This document shows, piece after piece, positions 44,759-52,811 of a stretch of 64,000 nt of DNA. The position numbers were made by a program, and so were the translations under genes. The first letter of the stretch is position 1; every line of letters begins with the position of its first letter. The stretch comes from Streptomyces camelliae (GTDB taxonomy: Bacteria; Actinomycetota; Actinomycetes; Streptomycetales; Streptomycetaceae): assembly GCF_027625935.1 (NCBI RefSeq), contig NZ_CP115300.1:6076001-6140000 (forward strand), in the 5' to 3' direction. A model generated the notes under the pieces. That model was not told where the DNA came from. It searched no databases and saw nothing but the letters and a program-made list of their open reading frames with translations.

Positions 44759-45772
44759 ATGAGCGAGGTCAGGACGGCGCGGACGTACAACCAGAACCAC
44801 GTCCCGCGGGAGTACACCCCCGGCCGGCGCCGGGTGAGTATCTACGTCTCGTGGAGCTATCCGGCCGAGGCGGGCCGGGACGTCGCCGGGCTGGACAACC
44901 GCTTCTCCACGATGACCGAGGTCAGGCGGGTGGCGTGGCCGGCCTACGAAGATCCGCAGTGGTCGGATCCCGGTCGGTTCCTGCAGGGCATCGCGGGCTC
45001 TCTGGAGCTGTTCTTCCGTGCCTGGGTGCCGTTCCAGGAGTTCGTCGAGGAGGTGACCGGGCATCCCGTCCCGGTGTACCAGCGCGTCGATCAGGCGGGC
45101 TTCTACACGCCCCTCGATGAACGGGTGCTGGCCGACACGGACGTCCTGTTCGTGTTCGGGCTGGACCACATGGTCACCGGTCAGGAGGCTCAGCCGGGAG
45201 AGATCGAGGCCCTGCGGGCCTTCATCGCCCGGGAGGACGCCCGTCTCGTCCTGGGGCCGCACCACGATGTGGGAGCGTCGGACGATCTGTCCGTACGGGA
45301 GATGGAGTACCGCCACCACGGGGATCCGCTGGTCCCCCGGCAGCAGCGGTTCGCCACGTACGTCAGGGACGTGATGAAGGGCCTGGACGTGCCGGTCATG
45401 AACCGCTACGGCCTGCGCCCCGCGACGCGTGAGGGCAACCAGATCGCTCCCCTGTCCACGGCCAGGGACCTGGACGCCAAGGGCTGGCTGGACGGGGTGA
45501 GTACCTTCAACTTCCATATGCATCTGCCGCACTACGACGTCACGAGCGACGAGCCGGACGCCGTCCACGTGCTGGCCAGGCAGCCGATAGACACCTCCCG
45601 GCCGCATCCCTTCACCGAAGCGGGCAACACCGAGTTCAACATGTTCCTGTGGATGCCTCCGAGCGGTGACCGGGCGGCCGACGTGCTGCTGGCGGACTCG
45701 ACGATCTTCAGCACCTTGTTCGGCGGCGACGACAGCCTGCGGAATTTCTGGCGCAACCTCGTCTCGAAGTAA
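44759..45772 (+). CDS. Uncharacterised protein, second gene of the DyP operon
   Basis: 337 residues from ATG 44759. RRRVSIYVSWSYPAEAGRDV near the start, DTDVLFVFGLDHMVTGQEAQPGE at about residue 127 and FIAREDARLVLGPHHDVGAS suggest a Rossmann-like or class-I-amidotransferase-like layout, where a strand ends in a G-P-H-H-D motif. NFHMHLPHYDV and SRPHPFTEAGNTEFNMFLWMP follow; the many His could bind metal or heme. No known family is assigned. It lies 31 bases before the DyP gene in the same direction. Confidence 0.75.
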   Translation: MSEVRTARTYNQNHVPREYTPGRRRVSIYVSWSYPAEAGRDVAGLDNRFSTMTEVRRVAWPAYEDPQWSDPGRFLQGIAGSLELFFRAWVPFQEFVEEVTGHPVPVYQRVDQAGFYTPLDERVLADTDVLFVFGLDHMVTGQEAQPGEIEALRAFIAREDARLVLGPHHDVGASDDLSVREMEYRHHGDPLVPRQQRFATYVRDVMKGLDVPVMNRYGLRPATREGNQIAPLSTARDLDAKGWLDGVSTFNFHMHLPHYDVTSDEPDAVHVLARQPIDTSRPHPFTEAGNTEFNMFLWMPPSGDRAADVLLADSTIFSTLFGGDDSLRNFWRNLVSK

Positions 45773-45803
45773 TACCGCGAGGAGCACCTGAGGGAGGCCG
45801 GCC

Positions 45804-47138
45804 ATGAGCGAGGCCGCGGACGTCGAGCTGGAACTGGACGACATTCAGCGCGGGGTGCTCAGCCCCAGACCGACTCCCTACGCCGCGGCCTACCTCGCCT
45901 TCCGCATCGACGACCGGGCCCAGGGACGGGAGTTGATGCGCAGGTCGGCCGCGGCGGTGACGTCCGTGACGGACCCGGTCAGCCCGCTGGGGGAGACCTG
46001 GGTCAGTGTCGCGGTGACCTGTTCCGGCCTGGCGGCACTCGGCGTGCCGGATTCGTCTCTGGACACCTTCGCGTGGGAGTTCCGCCAGGGGATGGCTGCC
46101 CGCGCCACAGCCCTGGGCGATGAGGGCGCGAGCGCGCCGGAGAACTGGGAGACACCGCTGGGCAGCCCCGACGTCCACGTGGTGATCGCAGCGGTCGCGC
46201 CCGACCCGCTGCACCTGCAGGAGGCTGTCGACCGGGCGCGCCCGGCCTACGACCGCCTCCCGGGCGTGACAGCGATCTGGCGGCAGGACTGTTACGCCCT
46301 GCCCACCGAGAAAGAGCACTTCGGCTACCTGGACGGTGTCAGCCATCCCGCCGTCGAAGGCAGCGGTATCGCCGGATCCAACCAACTGGAAATCCCCCTG
46401 AAGGCAGGCGAGTTCGTCCTCGGCTACCCGGACGAGCTCGGCGGCACCCGGACACCGCAGCCACCCGTACTGGGGCGCAACGGCAGCTACGCCGTCTTCC
46501 GCAAACTGCACCAGAAGGTCGCCGAATTCCGGCGTTACCTGAAGGACAACGCCACCGACCCCGCGGACGAGGAACTGATCGCCGCCAAGATCATGGGGCG
46601 CTGGCGCAGCGGAGCCCCCTTGGCGCTGGCGCCGCAGTCGGACGATCCCCGGCTCGGGGCCGACCCGCACCGCCGTAACACGTTCCTGTACGAGCGTGAC
46701 GACCCGGCGGGCTTCACCACACCCGGCGGCTGTCATATCCGCCGCGCCAACCCCCGTGACGCCTCGGTGGCCGGAGAGGTGCGGCTGCACCGCATGATCA
46801 GACGGGGTGCCGTCTACGGCCCGCCCCTGCCCGACGGCGTCATGGAGGACGACGGTGCCGACCGCGGACTGATGTTCGCTTTCATCGGCGCGCACCTGGG
46901 CCGGCAGTTCGAGTTCGTCCAGTCGGAGTGGATGAACGACAGCGTCTTCTTCGGTGCGGGCAGCGCCAAGGACCCCGTCACCGGGTCCCAGGACGGTGTC
47001 ACTGGCTTCACCATTCCGCGCCGGCCGCTGCGACGGCGCCTTGCGGCACTGCCGCAGTTCGTCGTCACCCGGGGCGGCGAATACTGCTTCCTGCCGAGCC
47101 TGAGCGCGCTGCGCTGGCTCGGCGACCTTCACGACTGA
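45804..47138 (+). CDS. DyP-type heme peroxidase
   Basis: 444 residues from ATG 45804 behind GAGGGAGG. The family motif GxxDG is at residues 174-178 (GYLDG), the proximal heme-binding His is H311 (GGCHIRRANPRD), and the distal Arg is in RMIRRGAVYG (R333/R334). The catalytic Asp is D177. No Tat or Sec signal, so it is likely cytosolic or encapsulated. It oxidises phenolics, dyes or other donors with hydrogen peroxide. Length and insertions resemble the longer C/D classes. No encapsulin gene is in the window. Confidence 0.93.
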   Translation: MSEAADVELELDDIQRGVLSPRPTPYAAAYLAFRIDDRAQGRELMRRSAAAVTSVTDPVSPLGETWVSVAVTCSGLAALGVPDSSLDTFAWEFRQGMAARATALGDEGASAPENWETPLGSPDVHVVIAAVAPDPLHLQEAVDRARPAYDRLPGVTAIWRQDCYALPTEKEHFGYLDGVSHPAVEGSGIAGSNQLEIPLKAGEFVLGYPDELGGTRTPQPPVLGRNGSYAVFRKLHQKVAEFRRYLKDNATDPADEELIAAKIMGRWRSGAPLALAPQSDDPRLGADPHRRNTFLYERDDPAGFTTPGGCHIRRANPRDASVAGEVRLHRMIRRGAVYGPPLPDGVMEDDGADRGLMFAFIGAHLGRQFEFVQSEWMNDSVFFGAGSAKDPVTGSQDGVTGFTIPRRPLRRRLAALPQFVVTRGGEYCFLPSLSALRWLGDLHD

Positions 47139-47336
47139 CAGGACGGCAACGCGCGACGCGGTCCCGTCCGAAGGCGTCGGTGCTCTCAACGTCACGTTCC
47201 TGGGCGCTGCCCGTTACCCGTTCGGACGCGAGCCGTCACACCAGAGACTTGCCCGAAATGCCGGTGATCGGGGCTGTCGGTACGTTCATCGCAGGTCGGT
47301 CGCCCGGCCGACGTCCGTGCGACAGAGAGAAGCAAC

Positions 47337-47894
47337 ATGTCTCCGCGTACCTTTGCTGTGGTCGGCACGGGAGTAGGCGTGACCGTCCTGGTGGCCGCCG
47401 GCATCACCTACGCCTCGGCCCTCGGATCCACTCCCGCGTCCCCTGCTCCCCACCACGCGGCCCGGCCGGTGCACCGAGCCGCTCCTCCCGCGGCTCCCGC
47501 GGCTCCCGTGGGCGGCAGGAGCGCAGGCGGAGAGAAGAACGAGGGCCGCGAAGGTGGTGGACGCGACTACGGCCATGAGCCAGACGGAAAGATCTACTTC
47601 AACGAACGTACGTACTCCGCCTCCGGCGATGGCTGCATCACTGCGACCGGCTCCAGCAGCTTCAGTGTGTTCAACGACAGCCGCAAGACCGTCGAGGTCT
47701 TCCGGGGCTACACCTGCGACAACGGTGCTCCGGTCACCACCGTGGGCCCCCACGGCGACACCTACGGCACTGTGACCCGTACCGGCCACGAGGGCGCATT
47801 CGGCCACGAGGGCATGTTCGGCCAGTGGGCCGTCTTCGGTGACGACGGTGTCGTGGGCAGCTTCCGGGTGATCAGCGACCACGGCGAAGGGTGA
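47337..47894 (+). CDS. Secreted or membrane-anchored hypothetical protein
   Basis: 185 residues. An N-terminal hydrophobic stretch (FAVVGTGVGVTVLVAAGITYASA) serves as signal or anchor, then a low-complexity A/P/H linker and a C-terminal domain of about 100 residues. That domain has two Cys (GDGCITATGSSSFSV ... GYTCDNG) and a GHEGAFGHEGMFG repeat. ATG 47337 has only a weak GAGAGA site. No family recognised. Confidence 0.65.
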   Translation: MSPRTFAVVGTGVGVTVLVAAGITYASALGSTPASPAPHHAARPVHRAAPPAAPAAPVGGRSAGGEKNEGREGGGRDYGHEPDGKIYFNERTYSASGDGCITATGSSSFSVFNDSRKTVEVFRGYTCDNGAPVTTVGPHGDTYGTVTRTGHEGAFGHEGMFGQWAVFGDDGVVGSFRVISDHGEG

Positions 47895-47974
47895 CAGCGC
47901 CACCCGGCCTCCTGGCCCGCCCCGCACCCCGGACAGGAGGCCACCGGCGAGCGCGTCCACACCGGCCCCGGATC

Positions 47975-48345
47975 ACCCGCGCCGGGAACGTCCGCTACGA
48001 GCACGACGCCCTGGGGCGGATTACCCTGCGCCAGAAGACGCGGCTGTCGCGCAAGCCGGGGACCTGGCGCTACGTGTGGGACGCGGAGGCCCGGCTCGTC
48101 CAGGTGACCACTCCGGACGGCGCCCGCCGGCGCTACACCTACGACCCGCTCGGCCGTCTACGACCCGCTCGACCGTCGTAGCGCGAAGCTCCGCCTCGCC
48201 GCCGACGGCGACACTGTCGTCGAACGCGTGGATTTCGCCTGCGCGATCGTCCCCAACCTGGTCGGCGCGCCGCGCGAACTCGTCGACAGGGTGACAGGAA
48301 AGGCCCACTCGTGGCAGTCAGGTACATGTACGAGAGGTGTAGCGG
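47975..48345 (+). pseudogene. RHS/YD-repeat gene remnant
   Basis: Frame 1 (from about 47975) reads GNVRYEHDALGRI then WRYVWDAEARLVQVTTPDG and RYTYDPLGRL, classic RHS core repeats. At 48139-48176 a 19-base segment (CTACGACCCGCTCGGCCGT) is tandemly duplicated with one change, which shifts the frame. The following frame continues RRSAKLRLAADGDTVVERVDF and IVPNLVGAPRELVD, the end of the RHS core, with the usual ~50 residues between missing. The large 5' part is absent. RHS proteins export C-terminal toxins; here the core is destroyed. Confidence 0.8.
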
Positions 48346-48742
48346 TCCGTGGGGGCTCGTCGCCCGCGTCACCCTTGACGTCCGGCCCGTGGACGATCCC
48401 CCGCATGAGGCGCGCAGAATCGACGGCTCAGGCGTCTGGTGGCTGCCTCCGCAGGGGATCATGCCGGCGGACGAGAAGTGGATGGCGTTCGGCCTCGGAC
48501 TGGTGGCCGGGCAACTCGACACCCTGAGCGGCGGAGCCGACGCCCTGCTGGTACGGGTGGACGACTGGGACGTACCCATGCTCACGGACTACCAGGAGGA
48601 AGTCGCCGCCGCGGCTGTCATCGAGTGCCTGCAGCAGAACTACGGCGTCGGCGGCGTCGACATCGGTGTCACGTTCGACCGGGAGCGGAACCGCTACCGG
48701 TTCACCTGGGACGGGGTGTCGGCCGAGCCGGGTCGGAGCTGA
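48311..48742 (+). CDS. Small unknown protein after the RHS remnant (possible orphan immunity protein)
   Basis: 143 residues from GTG 48311, with GGAAAGG eight bases upstream; ATG 48326 is an alternative. The sequence is intact: GPWGLVARVTLDVRPVDD, GSGVWWLPPQGIMP, EKWMAFGLGLVAGQLDTL, DYQEEVAAAAVIECLQQNYG and RNRYRFTWDGV. No signal or membrane helix. Small intact genes right after an RHS core are often immunity genes. That role is inferred from position only. Its 3' end is partly duplicated at 51683-51725. Confidence 0.65.
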   Translation: MAVRYMYERCSGPWGLVARVTLDVRPVDDPPHEARRIDGSGVWWLPPQGIMPADEKWMAFGLGLVAGQLDTLSGGADALLVRVDDWDVPMLTDYQEEVAAAAVIECLQQNYGVGGVDIGVTFDRERNRYRFTWDGVSAEPGRS

Positions 48743-48749
48743 TCCGGGC

Positions 48750-49030
48750 GGCAGCCGAGTCGGCCCCGCCGGTCTGGTGGTCTTCACCGTCGATGTCGCC
48801 GAGGGTTCCTCCGAGGCGTACGCGCAGCGGGTACGTCACGTCCTGTCGGCGGCGCTCTTCTTCGGGTCCCTTGAGCTGCTGTGGCTGCTGTGCACGGCCG
48901 GCGCCGCACGCGTCGAGGGGGCCGAGCGTCGGTTGCCCGTGGCGCCGGCGCCCGCCCTCCGCGCTGTCCGGCGACGGCGCTGCCGCCCCCGCGCTGTTGC
49001 GGAGGCAAGTGCCCGGCGTTGCAATCAAGT
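48750..49030 (+). other. Coding-like stretch without a start (possible gene remnant)
   Basis: One frame reads AGLVVFTVDVAEGSSEAY then RVRHVLSAALFFGSLELLWLLC with normal Streptomyces codon bias, but it has no usable start and degrades into Arg-rich sequence before its stop at 49034. It may be a remnant of a gene displaced when the fusion gene arrived. Confidence 0.3.
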
Positions 49031-51667
49031 GTGAGGCACTTTGGCGGCGCCGTGCCCGCCGACCGCCCCGCTCCCGGGACGGGGGCCGGCCGGAAGGGGC
49101 TCAAGAGCGACGCCCTGGGCATGTTCTCCTCGGTGGCCATGGGCCTCGCCTCCGCAGGCCCGGCGTACAGCATGGCCGCCACGCTGGGCGTCATCGTGGC
49201 GGGGGTCGGACTGCAGGCCCCGATCGTCACCATGCTGGCGTTCATCCCGATGCTCCTGGTCGCGTACGCCTTCCGGGAGTTGAACGCGAGCAACGCCGAC
49301 TGCGGGACCACCTTCACCTGGGCCACACGCGCCTTCGGACCGCGCGTCGGCTGGATGGGCGGCTGGGGCCTCATCGTCGCCGACATCGTCGTCATGGCGA
49401 ACCTCGCCCAGATCGCCGCTGCCTACGGCTTCCGGCTGGTGGGCCTGGACGGACTGGCGGAGAACCGGCTGTGGACGACCATGGCGGGCATCGTCTGGAT
49501 CGCCGTGCTGACCGCGATCTGTTACGTCGGCATCGAGTTCTCGGTGACCGTCCAGCGCTGGCTGCTCTGCCTGGAAGCGGTGATGCTGATCCTCTTCGCC
49601 GTCGCGGCGCTGGTCAGGGTCTACACCGACCCGCCCCCGACGGCGATCCATGTTTCCGCCTCCTGGTTCAACCCGTTCGAGGTGCCCTCGGCACGGGCCC
49701 TGACCTCGGGCATCCTCGCAGGGGTCTTCATCTACTGGGGCTGGGACACCGCGTTCTCGGTCAACGAGGAAACTGTCGACAGTACGCGCATCCCCGGGCG
49801 TGCCGCGGTCACGTCCACCGTGCTGCTCCTGGTCATCTACGGGCTGGTGTCCACTTCTGCACAGGCGTTCGCCGGCGTCGGCACCTCGGGTATCGGGCTC
49901 GGCAACGCGCACAACTCGGACGATGTGCTCTCCGGGCTGGGCGAGGCCGTGTTCGGGAGCGACAACACCGGGTTGCTCCTGTCGAGACTGCTGATCCTGA
50001 TGGTGCTGACCTCCGCGCTGGCCTCCGCCGAGACCACCATCCTGCCCCTCGCCAGGACCGTCTTCTCCATGGCGGTCCACAAGGCGCTCCCCTCCCGGTT
50101 CGCCCGGGTCCACCGCAGGTTTCTCACTCCGACCTGGGGCACGATCGGCATGGGAGCGGTCTCGGTCGCCGTGTTCGTCCTGCTGGCGTCGTACAGCCGG
50201 AACATCCTGGCCGACTCGATCGACTCGGTCGGTCTCGCGATCGCGTTCCAGTACGCAGTGACCGGCTTCGCCTGCCTCTGGTACCACCGCAAGATCCTCA
50301 CCCGCAGCGCCAAGGACCTGGTTTTCAAGGGCGTACTGCCGGGGCTCGGCGGGCTGATCATGGCCTTGCTGTTCCTCTACGCCGCCTTCGTCGTCTATGC
50401 GAACCCCGAGTACGGCACGACCGCCGTCGACCTCCCGCTGATCGGCAGGACGGGCGGGGTCACCGTCCTGGGCCTGGGCGCCCTGCTGATCGGTCTCCTG
50501 CTGATGCCACTGGTCACCCGTGGCCACACCGTGGCCCTCAAACTCCAGCGGAGCCTGCTTCCGCGCCACCTGCCGCAGCACGCCGCCGTCGACTCGGCGA
50601 GCCGCTACCTGCCCGCCGACAGCGGGTCCGGGGTGGGCGGCGACTGGTACGACGTCATTCCCCTGTCGGGAACCCGGGTCGGCCTCGTCGTCGGGGACGT
50701 GCTCGGTCACGGCATGCGTGCCGCGGCCACCATGGGACGCCTGTGTACGGGTGTGCGCGTGCTGGCCCGACTGGATCTGAGCCCGGACGAGCTGCTGTCC
50801 CGCCTGGCCGACCTGGTGGAGCAGACGCACGAGGCCGGAGCAGCCGGCCGAGGCCCGGGCCATCGGAAGCCGCGCGCCGACGCGGCCCTCGGCGTGAGCT
50901 GCCTGTACGCGGTGTACGACCCCGTCTCGGGGAAGTGCAGCCTCGCGCGGGCCGGGGAGCCCGTGCTGGCGGTCGTCCAGGCGCACACGGGTGTCGTCGA
51001 CTATCCGGAGCTGCCCGTCGGGCCGCCCCTGGGAATCGGCGGCCTGCCCTACCAGAGCATGGACCTGGACCTCGCGCCGGGCAGTCTCCTCGTCCTCTTC
51101 ACGGCCGGCCTTCTCCAGTCGGCCGACGACCGTGACGCCGGGCTCGCGCAGCTGTCCCGCGTCCTGGCCGGCGACCGGGCGTCTTTGGAGGCGCTGTGCG
51201 ACAGGGCGGTGACCACCCTGCTGCCCGGGGCGGTGGACGTGGACGCGACACTGCTCCTGGTCCGCACGCGGCTGCTCGACCGGAACCGGTTCGCCGAGTG
51301 GGCGGTCGTCCCGGACCCGGCGGCGGTGGCCGCCATCCGCACCGCCGCCGGCAAGCAGCTCGGTGACTGGGGGCTGGACGATCTGGCGTTCACCACGGAG
51401 CTCATCGTCAGCGAACTGGTCACCAACGCCATTCGCTACGTCGGCGGCCCGATCCAGGTACGCCTGATCCGCGACCGGAGCCTGATCTGCGAGGTCTCCG
51501 ACACCGGCCACACCTCGCCCAATCTGCGGTACGCCGCCAGCGATGAGGAGGGAGGACGGGGTTTGTTCATCATCGCCCAGATGACCCATCGCTGGGGTAC
51601 GCGCTACACCCACGCCGGCAAGACAATCTGGACCGAGCAGGACGTGCAGCAGAGCGGCGGCGCCTGA
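49031..51667 (+). CDS. Fusion protein: APC-family permease, SpoIIE/PP2C phosphatase and HATPase (RsbW-like) domains
   Basis: 878 residues in one uninterrupted frame. Residues ~25-490 form an APC amino-acid permease with about twelve helices (FSSVAMGLASAGPAYSMAATLG; FNPFEVPSARALTSGI; FIYWGWDTAFSVNEET). From residue ~497 (LKLQRSLLPRHLP) comes a Streptomyces-type SpoIIE phosphatase with D538 (GGDWYDV), D556 (VGDVLGHG) and D738. Residues ~755-878 are a histidine-kinase-like ATPase (ELIVSELVTNAIRY N-box; CEVSDTG; EEGGRGLFII). The normal DGxxE motif reads LFTAGLLQ: the metal Asp is Ala692. GTG 49031 lacks a clear ribosome site; TTG 49019 is an alternative. It could couple transport to partner-switch signalling. 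Confidence 0.85.
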   Translation: MRHFGGAVPADRPAPGTGAGRKGLKSDALGMFSSVAMGLASAGPAYSMAATLGVIVAGVGLQAPIVTMLAFIPMLLVAYAFRELNASNADCGTTFTWATRAFGPRVGWMGGWGLIVADIVVMANLAQIAAAYGFRLVGLDGLAENRLWTTMAGIVWIAVLTAICYVGIEFSVTVQRWLLCLEAVMLILFAVAALVRVYTDPPPTAIHVSASWFNPFEVPSARALTSGILAGVFIYWGWDTAFSVNEETVDSTRIPGRAAVTSTVLLLVIYGLVSTSAQAFAGVGTSGIGLGNAHNSDDVLSGLGEAVFGSDNTGLLLSRLLILMVLTSALASAETTILPLARTVFSMAVHKALPSRFARVHRRFLTPTWGTIGMGAVSVAVFVLLASYSRNILADSIDSVGLAIAFQYAVTGFACLWYHRKILTRSAKDLVFKGVLPGLGGLIMALLFLYAAFVVYANPEYGTTAVDLPLIGRTGGVTVLGLGALLIGLLLMPLVTRGHTVALKLQRSLLPRHLPQHAAVDSASRYLPADSGSGVGGDWYDVIPLSGTRVGLVVGDVLGHGMRAAATMGRLCTGVRVLARLDLSPDELLSRLADLVEQTHEAGAAGRGPGHRKPRADAALGVSCLYAVYDPVSGKCSLARAGEPVLAVVQAHTGVVDYPELPVGPPLGIGGLPYQSMDLDLAPGSLLVLFTAGLLQSADDRDAGLAQLSRVLAGDRASLEALCDRAVTTLLPGAVDVDATLLLVRTRLLDRNRFAEWAVVPDPAAVAAIRTAAGKQLGDWGLDDLAFTTELIVSELVTNAIRYVGGPIQVRLIRDRSLICEVSDTGHTSPNLRYAASDEEGGRGLFIIAQMTHRWGTRYTHAGKTIWTEQDVQQSGGA

Positions 51668-51682
51668 CGGGCCGGTTGATGC

Positions 51683-51725
51683 AGCGGAACCGCTGCCGGT
51701 TCACCTGGGGCGGGGCGTAGGCCGC
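51683..51725. repeat. Imperfect duplicate of the 3' end of the 48311 gene
   Basis: The segment aligns over about 43 bases with 48684-48726 (the RNRYRFTWDG coding part and beyond), with about five changes. The shared core includes GCGGAACCGCT and CCGGTTCACCTGGG. The two copies bracket the fusion gene as direct repeats 3 kb apart. Confidence 0.8.
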
Positions 51726-52002
51726 GGTGAGGATCTGGTTGACCAGGGCTATGTCGTTGCCTCCACCGGTGATGGGGTTGAAGGAGTACGTCAGGCGGCG
51801 GGGCGTTCAGCTCGGGCTGCGGGGGGACGTCGGACCGGCGTGCGGACGCCGGATGCGGGGCAGGCGTGGCCGGCGCCGGCGCTGCCGCACCGACGAGCAC
51901 GGCTGTGGCAGCGGCGGACGTCAGCACGGCCCATGCCCGGCGGCGTCGCCCGGGTGCCCGGGAGGCGGTCGTAGGGCGGGCGGAAATCGGCTCGAAGGTC
52001 AT
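51683..52002 (-). pseudogene. Truncated, frameshifted secreted-protein gene
   Basis: From ATG 52002-52000 the minus strand reads MTFEPISARPTTAS, then a signal peptide (RRRRAWAVLTSAAATAVLVG) and an A/P linker. The frame then loses sense; a shifted frame continues LTYSFNPITGGGNDIALVNQ and ILTAAYAP, then runs into the duplicated segment. So an exported protein gene was cut by the rearrangement. The rest of the gap 51668-52209 holds only the cyclophilin promoter region. Confidence 0.6.
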
Positions 52003-52209
52003 ACCCACGAGAATCCGGCACCCCGGCTCCCCAGCCATCAGGGATCACCCCGAACTCACCCCCAGCCGTCCCTGACGCCCCGTCATGATCCGGCCCCGGA
52101 GCACCAGTCACTCGTTCGGCGGTAATGCCGTCGTGCGTGCCGTCAACTGCGGATACGGCACACGGGCTCGTGTCACGATCATGTGACGACCAGGCAGAGA
52201 GGGCAAGAC

Positions 52210-52737
52210 GTGGCAGAGCAGCTGTACGCGACGCTGAAGACCAGTCAGGGTGACATCGTGATCCGGCTCCTCCCGGACCATGCGCCGAAGACGGTGAAGA
52301 ACTTCGTCGAACTGGCGAAGGGCGAGCGGGAGTGGGTCCATCCCGAGACGGGCCAGAAGACCACAGACCCGCTGTACGACGGCACGGTCTTCCACCGGGT
52401 CATCAGCGGCTTCATGATCCAGGGCGGTGACCCGCTGGGCAACGGCACGGGCGGGCCGGGGTACACGTTCGCCGACGAATTCCATCCCGACCTGGCCTTC
52501 ACCAAGCCCTACCTGCTGGCCATGGCCAACGCCGGGCCGGGGACGAACGGGTCCCAGTTCTTCATCACCGTGGGCCCGACCACCTGGCTCACCGGCAAGC
52601 ACACCATCTTCGGGGAGGTGGCCGACGACAACAGCAAGAAGGTCGTCGACGCCATCGTGGGGACGCCGACCAACCCGCGAACGGACCGGCCTGTGAACGA
52701 CGTCCGCATCGATTCGGTGGTCATCGAGACCCGCTGA
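52210..52737 (+). CDS. Peptidyl-prolyl cis-trans isomerase, cyclophilin type
   Basis: 175 residues. FHRVISGFMIQGGDPLGNGTGGPGY (about residues 59-83) includes the catalytic Arg (FHRV), and MANAGPGTNGSQFFIT plus LTGKHTIFGEV complete the active site. No signal peptide, so cytosolic. GTG 52210 is preceded by GAGAGGGCAAGAC. It catalyses proline isomerisation during folding. It marks the return to core-type genes right of the island. Confidence 0.93.
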   Translation: MAEQLYATLKTSQGDIVIRLLPDHAPKTVKNFVELAKGEREWVHPETGQKTTDPLYDGTVFHRVISGFMIQGGDPLGNGTGGPGYTFADEFHPDLAFTKPYLLAMANAGPGTNGSQFFITVGPTTWLTGKHTIFGEVADDNSKKVVDAIVGTPTNPRTDRPVNDVRIDSVVIETR

Positions 52738-52811
52738 GCGCTGAGCCGCCGTGACGCCATCGCAACCCGGGAGCGGAATCCGCAGCCGGGGCGGGGGGCG
52801 TCCTGACAGGT

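Noticed and set aside
45804..47138. DyP gene considered as encapsulin cargo
   Set aside because: No encapsulin shell gene is in the window and I see no clear C-terminal loading peptide (the end is RWLGDLHD).
48439..51135. A long plus-strand frame overlapping the fusion gene in another phase
   Set aside because: Its translation is Arg/Gly/Pro-rich without domains; the 49031-51667 frame has permease, PP2C and HATPase motifs.
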